Below the pieces are notes generated by a model, which did no database searches, was not told the origin of the DNA, and worked only from the letters and a program-made list of their open reading frames with translations. A program made the position numbers and the translations under genes. This document shows positions 1 to 15,500 of a DNA stretch of 64,000 nucleotides, piece by piece (within the stretch, counting starts at the first letter, position 1; each line of letters begins with the position of its first letter). The stretch is from Trema orientale (Eukaryota; Streptophyta; Magnoliopsida; Rosales; Cannabaceae): the NCBI GenBank assembly GCA_002914845.1, contig JXTC01000137.1:612682-676681 (forward strand). The letters are read 5' to 3'.

Positions 1-993
1 TTAATAGATAGATCCCTTTCACATAGGGCAATTCCACGAAATGGGATTTCTCTTTTTTTCACTTTCTATTCTAGTATTAGAGAATCAACAGTAGAGGAAG
101 AAGAATCTAATCCCCCACCTATCCATGCCTTCCACGACTAGGCTTTAAGCTAGAGAATAACAGTCTAACGGTCCTTCTTTTTCACTTTGGGTCTTGCATT
201 TATTTTTCACTTTAACCAAAGCTGTCTATTGTCCTTGAAGCCAAGCCATTGGAAATAAGTGTTTTGGGTTGCTATTTTAAATCATAACAAACGTGATTAA
301 TCTTGTGATCAATAAATTAACAAGGGTGGTTTCACAAAATTTCACAAGTTGCCACTAAACAACGATATCTAGAATAACCAGGAAATTGTTTTCTCAGTAT
401 GATTTTTTCTGTATAAGACTCTACCTCATTGGACTGACCTCGAGTAATAGCGTAAGGTCTTGTGAAATCATTGGAAATAATTTGTTTTCACAAACTAATA
501 TTGAAAATCTTCTTTCATATCAGCATAGAGAAAATAAATGAGTCAGACCATTTTGAGATTCCATTGACGAACATGGTAGGATCCTTATTAGGACACATTA
601 TGTGGCCCAGAAGAAAGCCTTCCAAACAGATTTCTGCTACACTTTTCATCAAGGGATCAAATACTTAAAACAGTAATTTTCATCTTATCTGAGATGTAAC
701 TACTGTACTTGATTGAGGACAAAGAATAAGAAGGATACTCTTCAAGATGTTTCTGTAAGTATAATTAATGCACGCATCTAAGTTGTGAAAGAAAATTTGA
801 GCTCAAGCTGTGAATTAGAACATTGAAGAAACCTATTTTAGTCAAAGACTAGAATAATTGTACATGAGCTATAACGTTGACAATTTTTTTACCCAAAATT
901 ATACAAAGGATAATTTCTACAAACTTGGATTAATAATCTATTTCAAATCACCCGTTTCTCCTTTTCATATTTTTCGTTCTTGTGATGGGAGCC
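1..993. other. Downstream flank of the S6 kinase gene
   Basis: This stretch lies 3' of the minus-strand S6 kinase stop codon at 994-996 and probably holds its 3' UTR. I see no coding region: the short open frames have no recognisable domain, no splice context and ordinary AT-rich composition. The exact polyadenylation site cannot be placed by eye. Confidence 0.5.
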
Positions 994-4051
<3,058 letters not shown>

Positions 4052-4310
4052 TTTTGTTGTCGTTTTTTTCTGGAGAAAATCGATGCCAGAGGGTTACATC
4101 TTTGATGTTCTTCCTTCTTAGAAGCTACATCGCATATTACAGAGGGGAGAGAGAACGAGCTTGGGGTGGCAAATTATTGGATGGTTCATTGGATGTGATG
4201 TTACATTATATATTTTATTGGGAGAAAAAGTTATTTGTAATTGCAATATCATTACGAATTCTTTCCAAAATAGTCCTCTTATTCTTCGAAATTAAAAGCC
4301 CTGTTTACAC
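4052..4310 (-). promoter_or_regulatory. 5' UTR and proximal promoter region of S6K
   Basis: This sequence lies directly upstream of the S6K start on the minus strand. It would hold the 5' UTR and core promoter. No clear TATA box at a sensible distance can be singled out, so the assignment rests on position only. Confidence 0.35.
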
Positions 4311-4313
4311 TTG

Positions 4314-4657
4314 GGCTACGTTTAGTAGAGAATGTAATAGGATAGAAAATAAAATAAAAAAAGTGTTTTTCATTCATTGTTGAGGTAAGTAGGGAGAAAA
4401 AGAAATTAGTTTATTTTAAATTTTTTATTAAAATTTTAAAATTAGTGTATGAGATTAATTTAGTAAATTTACTTTAAAGAAGCTTTCTTTCTCCCTTTTC
4501 TTTCCATTTTTGGGAAAAATATTTAAGTGAGTCTCACTATTTTTTTTCTCTTTCTTTCCCTTTTTCCTTCTACCAAACAACCCAAAATTTTGTTTCCCTC
4601 CACTTTTTCTTCAAAACTTTTTCTTCCTCTCATTTTTCCTTCCTACCAAACATAGCC
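4314..4657. mobile_element. MITE with GGCTAYGTTTRGTAG terminal inverted repeats
   Basis: The left end reads GGCTACGTTTAGTAG. The right end, reverse-complemented, reads GGCTATGTTTGGTAG. The 344-bp element is flanked by TTG on both sides (4311-4313 and 4658-4660), consistent with a 3-bp target duplication. There is no coding capacity. The ends resemble Tourist/PIF-Harbinger MITEs (GGNNNTGTTTGG), although TTG is not the classical TWA target. Related copies lie near 9.1-10.5 kb. Confidence 0.7.
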
Positions 4658-4660
4658 TTG

Positions 4661-7445
4661 GAGTAATACTAGGGACACACATAATGTACACACAAAATAT
4701 ACACACATTGATGTGTCATTAATTTTAACTACTCATAATTTTTGAAATAAAGCTCCGCTATATATGTGAGTGGCTCAAAATACATGTCAAATCATTGTGT
4801 GTATTTTGTATGTATATTATGTGTATCTCTAATACTACTTAGGGTTATTTTTAAGTTAGTGTAATCCCATAAACACCCTTTATTATACTTAAATATTATA
4901 TTTAATTCTCTATTATCAGAGAATTTAAAAGTATCAAAATATGGAGAAAAAAGTAGAGAATTTAGATTTTTTTTTTTTTGACAAACTTGCAATATGAAAT
5001 TATCTAAAATATCCTTGAATGTATTTCAAAAAATTATTACCAAAGTATCCAAACGCTTCTTATAATCTAATTACTTTTTTTTTCCTAATTCACTTTTTTT
5101 CTTCAAATTTCAAAAAATGTTGGTATTGTGTTTGTTTGGCAATAGTTTTTAAGATTTTTTTTTTTTTTAGAGTTGTCTTAAAATCCATTCAATTTTTTAT
5201 TAGAATAGGAAGAATGTTATATCTTTTTTCCTAATTTAGAAAATAGATGGGATATTTTTAGATTTTATTTGAATAGAGAATCAAATATAGTATTTAAGCA
5301 CAATAGAGAGATATTTTTTAGATTATCACCTTAATGTTTGCCCTTTGAATTATGTAGAGTGTGGTAATATACCCCCCAAATTATTAAAAGTTCGAACTTT
5401 TCTCCCTAAAATACTAAATCATCATTCTTAGACAAAAAGATGAAACATAACATCTATCATTCCGTCTGTGTTGTCTAAATGAATGACAATTATAGTAATT
5501 TAGAGGAATAAAATTATTTTACTGAATAATTCAGGAGGTGTATTGAGATATTTTTCATAGTTTTCTACATAATTCGAGATGCTAACATAAATAAACCCTT
5601 TATTATATTCGTCTCTTAATTTTCTTTGAAATAACAAAAGAAATCCTTCAAGTAACGTTGATCAGGTAATCAATATAGAAATTGTTTTGATACTTAATAA
5701 AAAAGTCTAATCTCTCTCAAAAATTTCATCTTCTTCCTCTTAACAACTTTTCTCTAATGATTCTACCTAGTCGATATATTTTTCTATTTCTTTCGTGGAA
5801 TTGACTCTTACCAAAATATAAATTAATGTAAATGAAATTCACTTCTCTTAATTAGTTTTTTTTTCCTTTACAAAAAGATCTCGACAAAAAGAAAAAAAAA
5901 ATAGAAAACAAACAACATAACATAAAGAATTACAAACTAAAGTAAATGTAGAAGAAGATATCAAATAATAGCTCAAATATGCGCTTATGAGATCCCTACA
6001 CTTTGACTTTGCTCGTCCTCAAGTAAAGCACAACCTAACTAAACCTAAATAAACAAACCTGACTCAACGTAACATGACATAACCTAACCTTCTAGCCTTT
6101 CACCTTTGAGAACAATAAGAATACATGATTCCGACTTTAAACAAATATTGCATCGAATCCTTAGCCATTCTCAAGCTAATACACCTCTCAAATAATTATA
6201 CTCAAATATGCGTGTACTATAGCCAATATTAACAGTGATTGCTCTATACATGCTTCGAAAAGCAATCCTCATAAATATCACAAAGAATATCACCTGGTTC
6301 CTAATCAAAGAACTGTCATTATATGCTCTCTCTTTGGTACCTTCTCCACTACACGGAAGGTTTTACTTGGATTTAAAAGGTCTTTAGTATAAGTTGTAAT
6401 AGGGCCAGTGAGTATTAAGATTCAAGAAAAAAAGGATAAGATGTATACAAACGATTCTGCACATTTCATATATAACAAAAATTCTCCAATACGCACAATT
6501 CTCAGCTTCATGTAAATACATAAAACAAGGTCAAATATCATAATGATGGGCTTTTACTTCACTCTAATTAACCTTATAATATCCAGAAGAAAATTGTTCA
6601 CAGGAAAATTTCAAGAGATGAATTTAATACTTTATTTCTAGAGATGTAGCTTTTCTTTTTTTTTTTTTTCCTTTTGACTTTTTTTTTTCTTTTTCTATTT
6701 TTCTTTTTTTTATGTCTATACTTTCTCTTTTATTTTCATCATCTATCTTTTAAAATGTCAAACATAGAATAATTTCCTCTCCTTTTCTTTTCTTATATTT
6801 TTCTACCTCCATTTTACGAAATTGAATTCTCTCACACACTTATTTTTCACTCTTAACCTAATTTCTTTGCAGCTCTTCCTAATGTTCCTTACTCTACTCA
6901 ACACATAGAACCAAAGGTAGGATGTAATAATATTAAGACTAGGTGAAGATAATATGTGGCTAACTAAAAGAAAAAAGTTTACATTTAGGTTTAACTTAGC
7001 TAACTAGAGAGATGTCCTTAGACATCAATCAAGAAACTAGCTTATTTGGTTATGGTACTCAAAAACCTAAATGCCTTAATCATTTTCTAGGAAAATACTT
7101 GATTAGTCATTTATCTCAAAAAACCTCTAGGAGAATTCTAACATTTAGCTCAATCACAAAAACCGAGATAATATTCAATGTAAAACTTCAAGAAATTAAC
7201 TAATTTAGCATGTTCTACTCTGTGCTGAATGATATGGCTAATGTGCATAAAATGTGAGTATAATCATTATCAAAGTATATTAACAAAAGAATAACATCAC
7301 AATTCTAAGTAATACTCATAATCAATTAAAACCACAATAATAAAGCTTAAGTTTCATCATAGAAACTATAAGATACCCTAAAACTTAAAAACAATACTAA
7401 AAATGAAAAATTTACCCTTTAAAATACAAAATAAAAATTGAAAAA
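4661..7445. other. Gene-free AT-rich intergenic DNA
   Basis: Long A and T runs, with no exon-like open frames and no recognised domains. The AT-rich part at about 5.9-7.4 kb may be decayed retroelement sequence, because it lies beyond the polypurine-like tract at 7451-7470 of the gypsy remnant, where a 3' LTR would be expected. I could not delimit an LTR. Confidence 0.4.
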
Positions 7446-7450
7446 TCCTA

Positions 7451-7470
7451 AAGTCTTTCCCCCACACTTA
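7451..7470 (-). other. Polypurine-tract-like site of a degraded gypsy element
   Basis: On the minus strand this reads AAGTGTGGGGGAAAG, the purine-rich sequence that plant Ty3/gypsy elements carry just before the 3' LTR. It lies downstream of the gag remnant in the same orientation, with most of pol apparently lost. Confidence 0.4.
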
Positions 7471-7845
7471 AACCCTAGATTGTTCTCAACATAATACTAA
7501 AATCTCTAATTTAAGGATGAAGCATGGAAAAGGAAAAGAAAAATAAATAAGTAAATAAAACAAAACAAAACAAAACCAGAATAAAGTGGAAAATAGAGTG
7601 AGCATTAGAAAGATCAAATCTGTTTGGAACGTGTTCCCCATCTCTTTTCACCGGATTGCATTCTGACAAGCATTTAGTTTCACGTCCTCAACCTGACGTG
7701 GATATACTTCAAATAGTGATTGCCTCTTATAATATATGTCAAATAACACAATATATGGGTCTTCTTTCTCAATACCCTCAAACTTGGCAAAATTAGAAAA
7801 ATTCAGGCTCGTTGCTCCAACTTGACTCCTCTTGGCAAAGTGTGT

Positions 7846-8052
7846 TTAGTAGGAGAACTCCGTCTTCAACTTAAACTCATAAATGGCGACATATGGTAAT
7901 AGTGGTGTAGGTAAAAAGTAAGGGTCCACCAGCGGTGTATGTAATTGTACCACCATTGATGAGCTCAAATCAATGGTGATATAGGTATGCTCTTCCTCCA
8001 ATAGTCCATTTATTTCTTCATTATCATCTCCATTGTCCCACCAATTCCCCAA
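7846..8052 (-). other. Short open frame within the decayed retroelement
   Basis: A 68-codon minus-strand frame with an acidic N-terminus (WWDNGDDNEEINGLLEEEH). It lies between the gag remnant and the polypurine-like site. I recognise no domain. It may be part of the old element's gag-pol spacer, and expression is not supported. Confidence 0.2.
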
Positions 8053-8291
8053 CTCATCTTTTAAAAGTGATAAAGTTGCAATAGGAGTTATGGAAGTATT
8101 CTTTTTTTAATATTTGGCTCCTCTATAGACTCCATCGATCGTCTAAGTATTTCATTTAACACTTTACCACTGCTCAAAGTGACGACATTATTATACTTCT
8201 TTGAAGTTATCACCGGTTGAGATATTTAAGTTCTGAGAACATTGCTTTTCCAATCATTTCACAGTAATAAATAGTTGGCTGGCTTGAATTT

Positions 8292-8625
8292 CTAATTTCT
8301 TGATAGATGATATTGCTTGCTTTTGAAATTAAGAATATTTATAGCCAAAGTCTTGACTATATTCTCCAGTGATGAACTTGAACTTTGGAGCATTAGGTTG
8401 TCGAAGATATGGTTAAAAAGAATTGTGTGAATGAGTATAAGCAACTGTTGGTACGACATTATACATATTAAAGGAAGGACTGAATTGTGATTGAAAAGTT
8501 TGCTGCTTCGTGAAATCTCCTTAAATATGTAACTGTTGATAATAGCCTCCTCTAAGAGTTGGACATATTTTAGTTGGACGGTCAACCTTATCGCATAGGC
8601 CATATGTGATTAATAGCTTAAGTTT
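8292..8625 (-). pseudogene. Remnant of Ty3/gypsy retrotransposon gag
   Basis: Minus-strand translation, read across frame breaks, gives a zinc-knuckle-like segment (CHICGLCDKVDRPTKICPTL). A later stretch contains SSLENIVKTLAINILNF, which resembles the segment after the zinc knuckle in plant gypsy Gag proteins (typically S-LEDIVKSLATNTLQFQ). Several frameshifts and stops interrupt it, so it is not functional. The match is from recalled family patterns, not a search. Confidence 0.5.
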
Positions 8626-9133
8626 TAATATGGCTATCTACAGAACTATCGATGTGGGATCTGCTATTTGCTGCTTAATGTCGGATGTTCTTCTTGCCTT
8701 ATTCACCCTCTCATATGCGCTCTTATGTTGATAATTCTTATATCTCTACTGAGTATTATGTAAATGCGCCGACTCTCGATGAGCATATTTAAGTAGTACT
8801 TGTTAATTGAACATCATTAGATACCTTGAAAAAGAAAATAAAAAAAACTAAAAACAAAAAAAATTAAAAATAATGAAAAAAAGAAATAGAACTAATAGCA
8901 AAGTAACTAAGAATCAATTATCTAGCAATAATGCTAAAATTTGACTGTAATCATCAATACAATCAAATTAAATTTATAGACGAACATTGCCGTTTGGCAC
9001 CATTGCAAATTTTAAATTATTAAAATATTAATCAATATGTCATAAAATGATAAACAAGATGAGTTGATGACAAGGGATTCATATTGCATAGAGTTCATGA
9101 CCTTTAAAATCCTTCTAAAAGACACGAAACTAA

Positions 9134-9484
9134 GGCTATTTTAGGTAGAGAGATAAAAAAAAGTAGGAGGAAAAAAATTAGGAGTGAGAAAATATACAGG
9201 ATAGAAAAGAAAACGTTTTTATTCTATAGTTGTTTCGTATAAAATTAGTGTATAAGATTATTTTAGTAAATTCACTTTTACACATTAGTAAATAACTTTT
9301 CCCTCCTATTTTCTCTCTATTTTTAGGGGCGAAAAATATTTCTATGGCCCAACCATTTTTTTCTTACCCATTTTCTTTTTCATTCCCTTCCTAATCCTAC
9401 AAAATAATTTATTTTTCAGTTTTCTTCCACTTTTCCCTTAAACCTTTTTTTTCCTCTCCTTTTCCCTTCCTACCAAATATAGTT
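9134..9484. mobile_element. MITE, second copy of the GGCTATGTTTGG family
   Basis: Starts GGCTATTTTAGGTAG; its right end, reverse-complemented, reads AACTATATTTGGTAGG. The interior shares with the 4314 copy the phrase AAAATTAGTGTATAAGATTA and pyrimidine-rich right-hand sequence. About 350 bp long, no coding capacity; the target duplication is unclear. Confidence 0.6.
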
Positions 9485-9532
9485 GAGAGTGGAAAGAAAA
9501 TATCTAGAATGGAAAGAAAAATGTCTTTTCCC

Positions 9533-9762
9533 TATGATTGTTTGGTATATAGGGAGGAAAGTAAGGGTTAAAGAGAAAGAAAGACTATTTTACCCTCAAT
9601 ATAGTAATTTTAAAAATTAGTATGCAATGATAATTCGATAATTTCATTTCTTTCATTAGTTAAAGTTTTTTTCCCTTCCTTTTTTCTCTCCAAATTGGAG
9701 AGTCCCGTCTCATTTTTTCCCCCTCTCATTTTCTCTTCCTCTCCCTTTACCTTTATACCAAA
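9533..9762. mobile_element. MITE copy nested in similar sequence
   Basis: The left end GTTTGGTATATAGGGAGGAAAG faces a right end whose reverse complement is GGTTATTTGGTATAAAGG. The interior shares TTTACCCTCAATATA with the copy ending at 10524. Flanking sequence at about 9485-9532 and 9763-9845 looks like the split outer parts of another copy, suggesting nested insertion. Confidence 0.45.
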
Positions 9763-10114
9763 TAACCATTTTTTTTTTACTCATCTTTTCTTTCCTATCC
9801 TTTCTTTTTTCTCTCATTTTTCCCTTTTACCATACGCCTTATTGAAATAAGTTTGATCTAGACCAATTATACCATGTTCTTTTTTTTTTTTTTTCAATTT
9901 TGGTCTTATAGTTTTCTAAGAATTACGAAATTATGAATTTTGAAAAAAATTACGATATTATTTCGTTAGGAGCTAATTTGTAAATTTTATACTTTACAGT
10001 TGAACTTTTAATTTTTTGTTGCTTTAAAACGTTATGTTGTTATTTAAGGTTTTAATTTGTTCACTTTGAAATGACCATTATGTATATTTTTCTGACGGGT
10101 TTGGATAGACAAGG

Positions 10115-10524
10115 AAAGTTATATTTGGTAGAGAGGAAAGAAAATAAAACAGAAGGAAAAATTATAAGGGAGAGAAAATGTATAGTATAAAAGGGAAAGT
10201 TATTTGTATGAATAAATGAAAGAAAACTGATTTATACTAAAAATGACTATTTACCCTCAATATAATAATTTTAACACTGGTATGTAAGGGTATATTTAAC
10301 TCTTTCATTTGCTAAACTTTTTTTTCTTCCACTTTTCTCTCTAATTTGGAAGGAAAAAATTTTGTGGGTCGTACCTTATTATTATTTTTTCCCATAATTG
10401 TTCCTCTTATATTTTCCCTTCCTCTCCCTTTTCCTTTCAACCAATCAACCAAAAATATTTTTTCTTCTTTTTTCTCTTCTACTATTTTCTTTCCTATCCC
10501 TTTTTCCTCCTACCAAACATACCC
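10115..10524. mobile_element. MITE, further copy of the same family
   Basis: The left end AAGTTATATTTGGTAGAGAGG faces a right end whose reverse complement is GGGTATGTTTGGTAGGAGG. TTA follows the right end, a possible 3-bp target. The left boundary is uncertain by a few bases. The interior matches the 9533-9762 copy. Confidence 0.55.
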
Positions 10525-10529
10525 TTAAT

Positions 10530-11700
10530 CGCTTAATTTTCTGTTGCTTAATTTTCTGTCTATCTCTTTAATTGTGCTTATGCAAACTTGAACATTAGAC
10601 TCCCCTTGATAGATATCACATTAGTGCCACTTCAAATTCCGGTGGGAGCACGCCCATTAAGAGTCAATGTCAAGCATCCTTTTCAGTTGCTCCAAGAACT
10701 TATCAAGTATGATTGTTGGAACTATTCCAAATTGAAAACTTGGTTATTCTTAAATTGCACCATTCTCTAGTCAATGTAACAATACTCGAATTATATTTAT
10801 ATTTTGCACTAATAGTAAATACTCCAAAGACGTCCCTTTGAGACACTTTTACCCACCTTTTCCTAAATAAGAACAAAATTATGAGCCTAATCTAAAACGA
10901 TTAGATTGTCCTCATTAGACACCACATGTGAGTGTCAGAGTCATATTAGGTTTTCTATCACTTCCACTTGTTAATGATCAAGTAACGAACTTAGTTAAAA
11001 TAGAACAAATATGTGCTCTGGGTACTAACATGTAGATGTCTTGAAATTCAGGAGCCAAAAATGATTATATTATGAATGTCAATTTCATTTGTTATTGTGG
11101 TGAACCGTGGTAATCCGAACTTAACGAAGTTATTTTTCTTCATATAAATAGGTCGTAGTTGATTTTTGAATTTCTGGCTACTCTAAGTGTAGAAGGGACA
11201 AGATGTCTCACGTCAAAACTGCAGTGATTATATATTGTATAAATTCGTTTATATACCAGCAAGTGGGTTGATCAGTGGTGAGGATTGATCAATAAAAAGT
11301 AGAGGTTATGAGTTTGAGTGGAATTTCAAATATTCTAAAAATAGAACCATACGACTAGAATCACACAAATCATCAATTATTTTCCTTAATTCTAACTCAG
11401 TCACAAGATTATCAAATGAATAAAATGATTATTAATTATTAAAAAAAATGATTATTAAAAAGAAAAAGAATTCCTACACAAATTTTCTAGAAAATTATTA
11501 TTATTATGATGTTAGGTGAGAAAATAGAAAGAAAAGATAGTTCCCCCAAAGATTGTTCTTTTATCTTCTCCACTTTTTCTCAGTTCAAAATATTTCCTTC
11601 CTTTCGTCCAACGAAGATTTCAACGTATCAATCTGTCCAGTGGGACCCACATCGAATTCGCCAACTCACCTAATCACACGCCACGTGGTCACTAATATAC
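10530..11700. other. Intergenic DNA upstream of the karyopherin gene
   Basis: No supported gene. The open frame at 10588-10770 has no recognised domain. Around 11265-11330 there is a phrase of the type GTGGGTTGATCAGTGGTGAGG then GGTTATGAGTTTGAGT, faintly like a tRNA-derived SINE, but too diverged to call. Confidence 0.3.
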
Positions 11701-11915
11701 ATCTCCTTCATTCATTTTTCAAAAAACAAAATTAAGAAAAAAAAAGGGATTATTTCCATTTCCTCCTGAGCTTTATTGACCAAGAGAGTCAAACTCATAA
11801 GCGAATCCAACGGCCGAGATTTCATTTCCTCCGTCTCTGATCAACCCCAACCCTTCCCTTACTGGGGCGCCAAAAACCCTTTTTTTGCTATCAGAACACC
11901 TCACCGAAAAAAAAA

Positions 11916-11916
11916 N
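11916..11916. other. Single n, probably a collapsed assembly gap
   Basis: One n follows a run of A in the presumed 5' region of the karyopherin gene. The expected first coding exon (about 40 residues) is not found anywhere between here and exon 2 at 12550, so the n probably hides missing sequence. Confidence 0.5.
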
Positions 11917-12549
11917 TTTTCGTCGATTTGGATTTGTAATCTTCTATTCGTGTTTGATTCATTTGGTTTTGGCGATTTGTGATTGGTTTCGTGTTCGTGA
12001 GCTCTCATGAGATTGGATTTTTTTGGGTTTTGGCGTTCGGTGAGTTTGTATTGAGGAGTTAAGGTATTGTGAATGTGGTGATTTTGAATTTAGGGTTTAG
12101 TCCTTTTTATTGGTTTAGCATGGGATGGGAGTGATTTTTTTTGTTTCATTTGTTCTGCTTGGTTGCTGAGAAAATGTTGGAAATGAAAAATAATTTTGAT
12201 TGTAGAATTTTCAAGGTGATAATTATACGAAAAATGTGTTTAAGGACTGCATTATTTCAATTATGCGTCATTTTTACTGTGGAGAAAATCTTAGGAGTTG
12301 AAAGAAAATACAATTTGAAGCTCATTTTTGTAACTACTTTGGAGTTTTTAGATAAAACAAAGGAATGTCAATGTAGAAGAGTTTAAGTACTTGAAATTTA
12401 ACATTCAGGCACCTTTTTGAGAATGCAAAGTGCCGTTTCTCGATTCTATGATGAATGGGTGGCTTTTACTATGATGGTCAAGTTCATATGTTAATAAATA
12501 TAATGTTGGTATCTAACCCCTTATTTATTATTAATTTTTTCCTCTGTAG

Positions 12550-15500
12550 GTGGCTGATAACTTGCTTCATGATGCCTCTAGCAATCTAGAAACCTTAATC
12601 TTTTGCAGTCAGACCCTTAGAAGCAAGGTAAGTTGCATTAATGAATTAGTTTTAAATGTTCAACTGTGACCTTTAGTTCAGAGTGTGAGTGTTGTTTGTG
12701 TTTTGAGATTTTGTTCTAGGTTCAGCGCGATTTTGAAGAACTACCTTCTGAAGCCTTTCGCCCATTGCGTGATTCATTAAATGTGAGTGAGTATTCATTC
12801 TCAATTTTCACCTGCAGGAGAAGATTAGCTTTTATGTATGCTTGCTGAATGTTTAAGATGAAGTTATAATGTGACAATGTATTATTCGATGAACATTCAA
12901 AAGTAGCCATTAATTACAATTTGAAAAGGTAAAATTGCTGTTTTTCTTGTGTCAAATCCTCAATTGTATATCAAGTGTATGTTTTGTCACGGTAGGCATT
13001 TTTCCTTTCTCTTAATCTCACAAAAGACATGCATCATTTGACTTTGTATATTGTATTGAATAATTCGTAGATGCTAGTTAACTTCAGAATAGTGGGCCTT
13101 AAATTAGGATAAGCTGCTTTAAGTTATTGCTCTATCGTGGCCTGCATTTATCGATATTTATTTAGAAAGAGTGACTAAATCGCTATATACAGAATTGATC
13201 TATCTACACAAGTGCAATCTATCAATATAAGTGCTTTTGCTTAAGGCATTTCTTGCATTAAAAGAATGTTTTGAATGCAGAATTTACTGAGAAAGTTCCA
13301 CAAGGGCCCTCCGAAAGTCAGAACACAGGTAGTATATTGAAGATTCCTGCATACATGTTCATCCTGTACTTTTATGTTCATAGAGGATATCATGCTCAAT
13401 CATCGGGATTTTTAGATTAGCATTGCAGTTGCTGCCTTGGCTGTATATGTTCCTGCGGAAGATTGGGGGGATGGGGGCATTGTAAATTGGCTTCGGGATG
13501 AGATGAATGTGCATCCAGAATACATACCAGCATTCTTGGAGCTACTTACAGTTTTACCTGAGGTTAATAATGTCTTTTGAATTTATGTGCTATAATTCAT
13601 CAAATATGTATCTATGTAGCTCTTAAGGGCCTGTTTTGTACTGCATGTCTTTGCTTCACTCTTTTTTTCTCATTATCAGGAAGTATTTAACTATAAGATA
13701 GCAGCTCGACCGGAAAGACGACGCCAATTTGAAAAAGAGCTGACATCACAAATTGAGATTGCTCTTAATATATTAACTGCTTGTTTGAATATTAATGAGC
13801 TTAAAGAGCAGGTGGGAGCTTTTTTTACAGTATAAGTGCCTCATTAGTTGGTCTACATTAATATTAGGATAATAACTTCAAGTTCCTTCGTTGGATAATT
13901 GGATGTTTCAAGTGTCCTTTTGTTCATCTTAGCTTATTTGTTAATTCAGGTTCTCGAGGCATTTGCTTCCTGGCTTCGACTAAAGCATGGGTATGTGTTT
14001 TCTCCTCTGTCATCATAAATTTATACATTATTTTCGCTTAATGAATAAAGATCCATTACGAATTTGGATCTCTTGTATGTAGAAGCTGCATAAAAGATGA
14101 TAAGCAATAGATTGTGTTTTTTTCTTAAGGATGATAAGCAACAGTCTTATTATTTAATCTGTTTCTATTTTTTGGGGGTTATGAAAATGGATGGTCTTGT
14201 AACCGCTTGATAACCTGCAAATTTTACCATTATTCTAAACTTCCGTGGCGTTCTTTCGTCTTCTATAGGGTAAACAAAGTTGATGAATAAATTCATTGTA
14301 CATAAATTGGGCTGGTTTCAGGATCCCTGGAAGTGTGCTTGCATCTCACCCATTGGTGCTCACGGCTCTCTCAAGTTTGAATTCTGAAATACTTTCAGAG
14401 GCATCGGTGAATGGTATTACAGCACGAACAAGCTAATTTGGTTTGAATATGTGCATATATAAATGTTTACCTCTGTGAATCTGTAGTTTTTTTCACTTCA
14501 ATAACACGATGATGTGTTTGTCAAATGACTTGTTGTAGTGTTGTTTTATAAATTATAGCTGTATACTGGGAAGAACTTATCAGAAAGGTAAAATATTGGA
14601 AGATATATTGTCTAAATATTTCTATTTGAGAAAATTTAAGAAGAGATTCAAGTTCTTGTTGCTTTTGATCTACTAAAATTTAGCTATTGAAATGTGTACA
14701 GCATGCAAACTAGCAGTGAAATTTTAGGAAATTACAAGTCAGTGTTGAGAAAATTGAGCAGACTTAGTACAGTGTTTTTATTATCTTTCGGCTAATTTTT
14801 CGTGTGAGTCTTTTCATTGCTTTCTCTTATAGATGTCCAAGAATACCAGTCTTTGTCCTTTATATCTGAGACTGAGCTTGATGTTTGATTTTAGATAGTA
14901 TGGCCATTTACATTTGAAGTTATCTTTCACATGCTTTTTTTATTTTAACCCCATTGTTCTCTTTCTGTTTGCAGTTATTTCTGAGTTGATTCATTATACA
15001 GCAGCAGGAAGCTACAGTGGTGTTCCTGCGCATATGCCCCTAATTCAAGTAATTGTCCCTCAAGTAATGAGTCTTAAGGCACAGCTTAGAGATTCTTCAA
15101 AGGTATTGCATCTGTGTACTTCTAAAAGTTCTCTTTTATTGGGTTTGTTTTAGAGCTTAATAGATCTTGAGATTTTATGCAGTAATGTAATGATTTTCTA
15201 GTGATTTCTACTTGGTTAGAATTATGTTGCTGCCACGTCGGGTTGGGGTAGGCTAATTTTTCTGGTGATTGGTAGTTTGTACGACTGTTTTCCTGTTATG
15301 CCAGGTTGGAGTAGGTTCTTAATGCAAAAAGGGCACTAACCATAATTGTTGGGTTCATCAATCACCTTGATGCTTGTCTGCTTTTGGATCTTCATTTGCA
15401 AGGCCCTCCTGTACTAAGCTTGTGTTGCGGGAAAAGGTCAATTTATTGAGTGTTGTTAACCAGTTCCTAATTTTTATCTTGGTTTCAAGGATGAGGAAGA

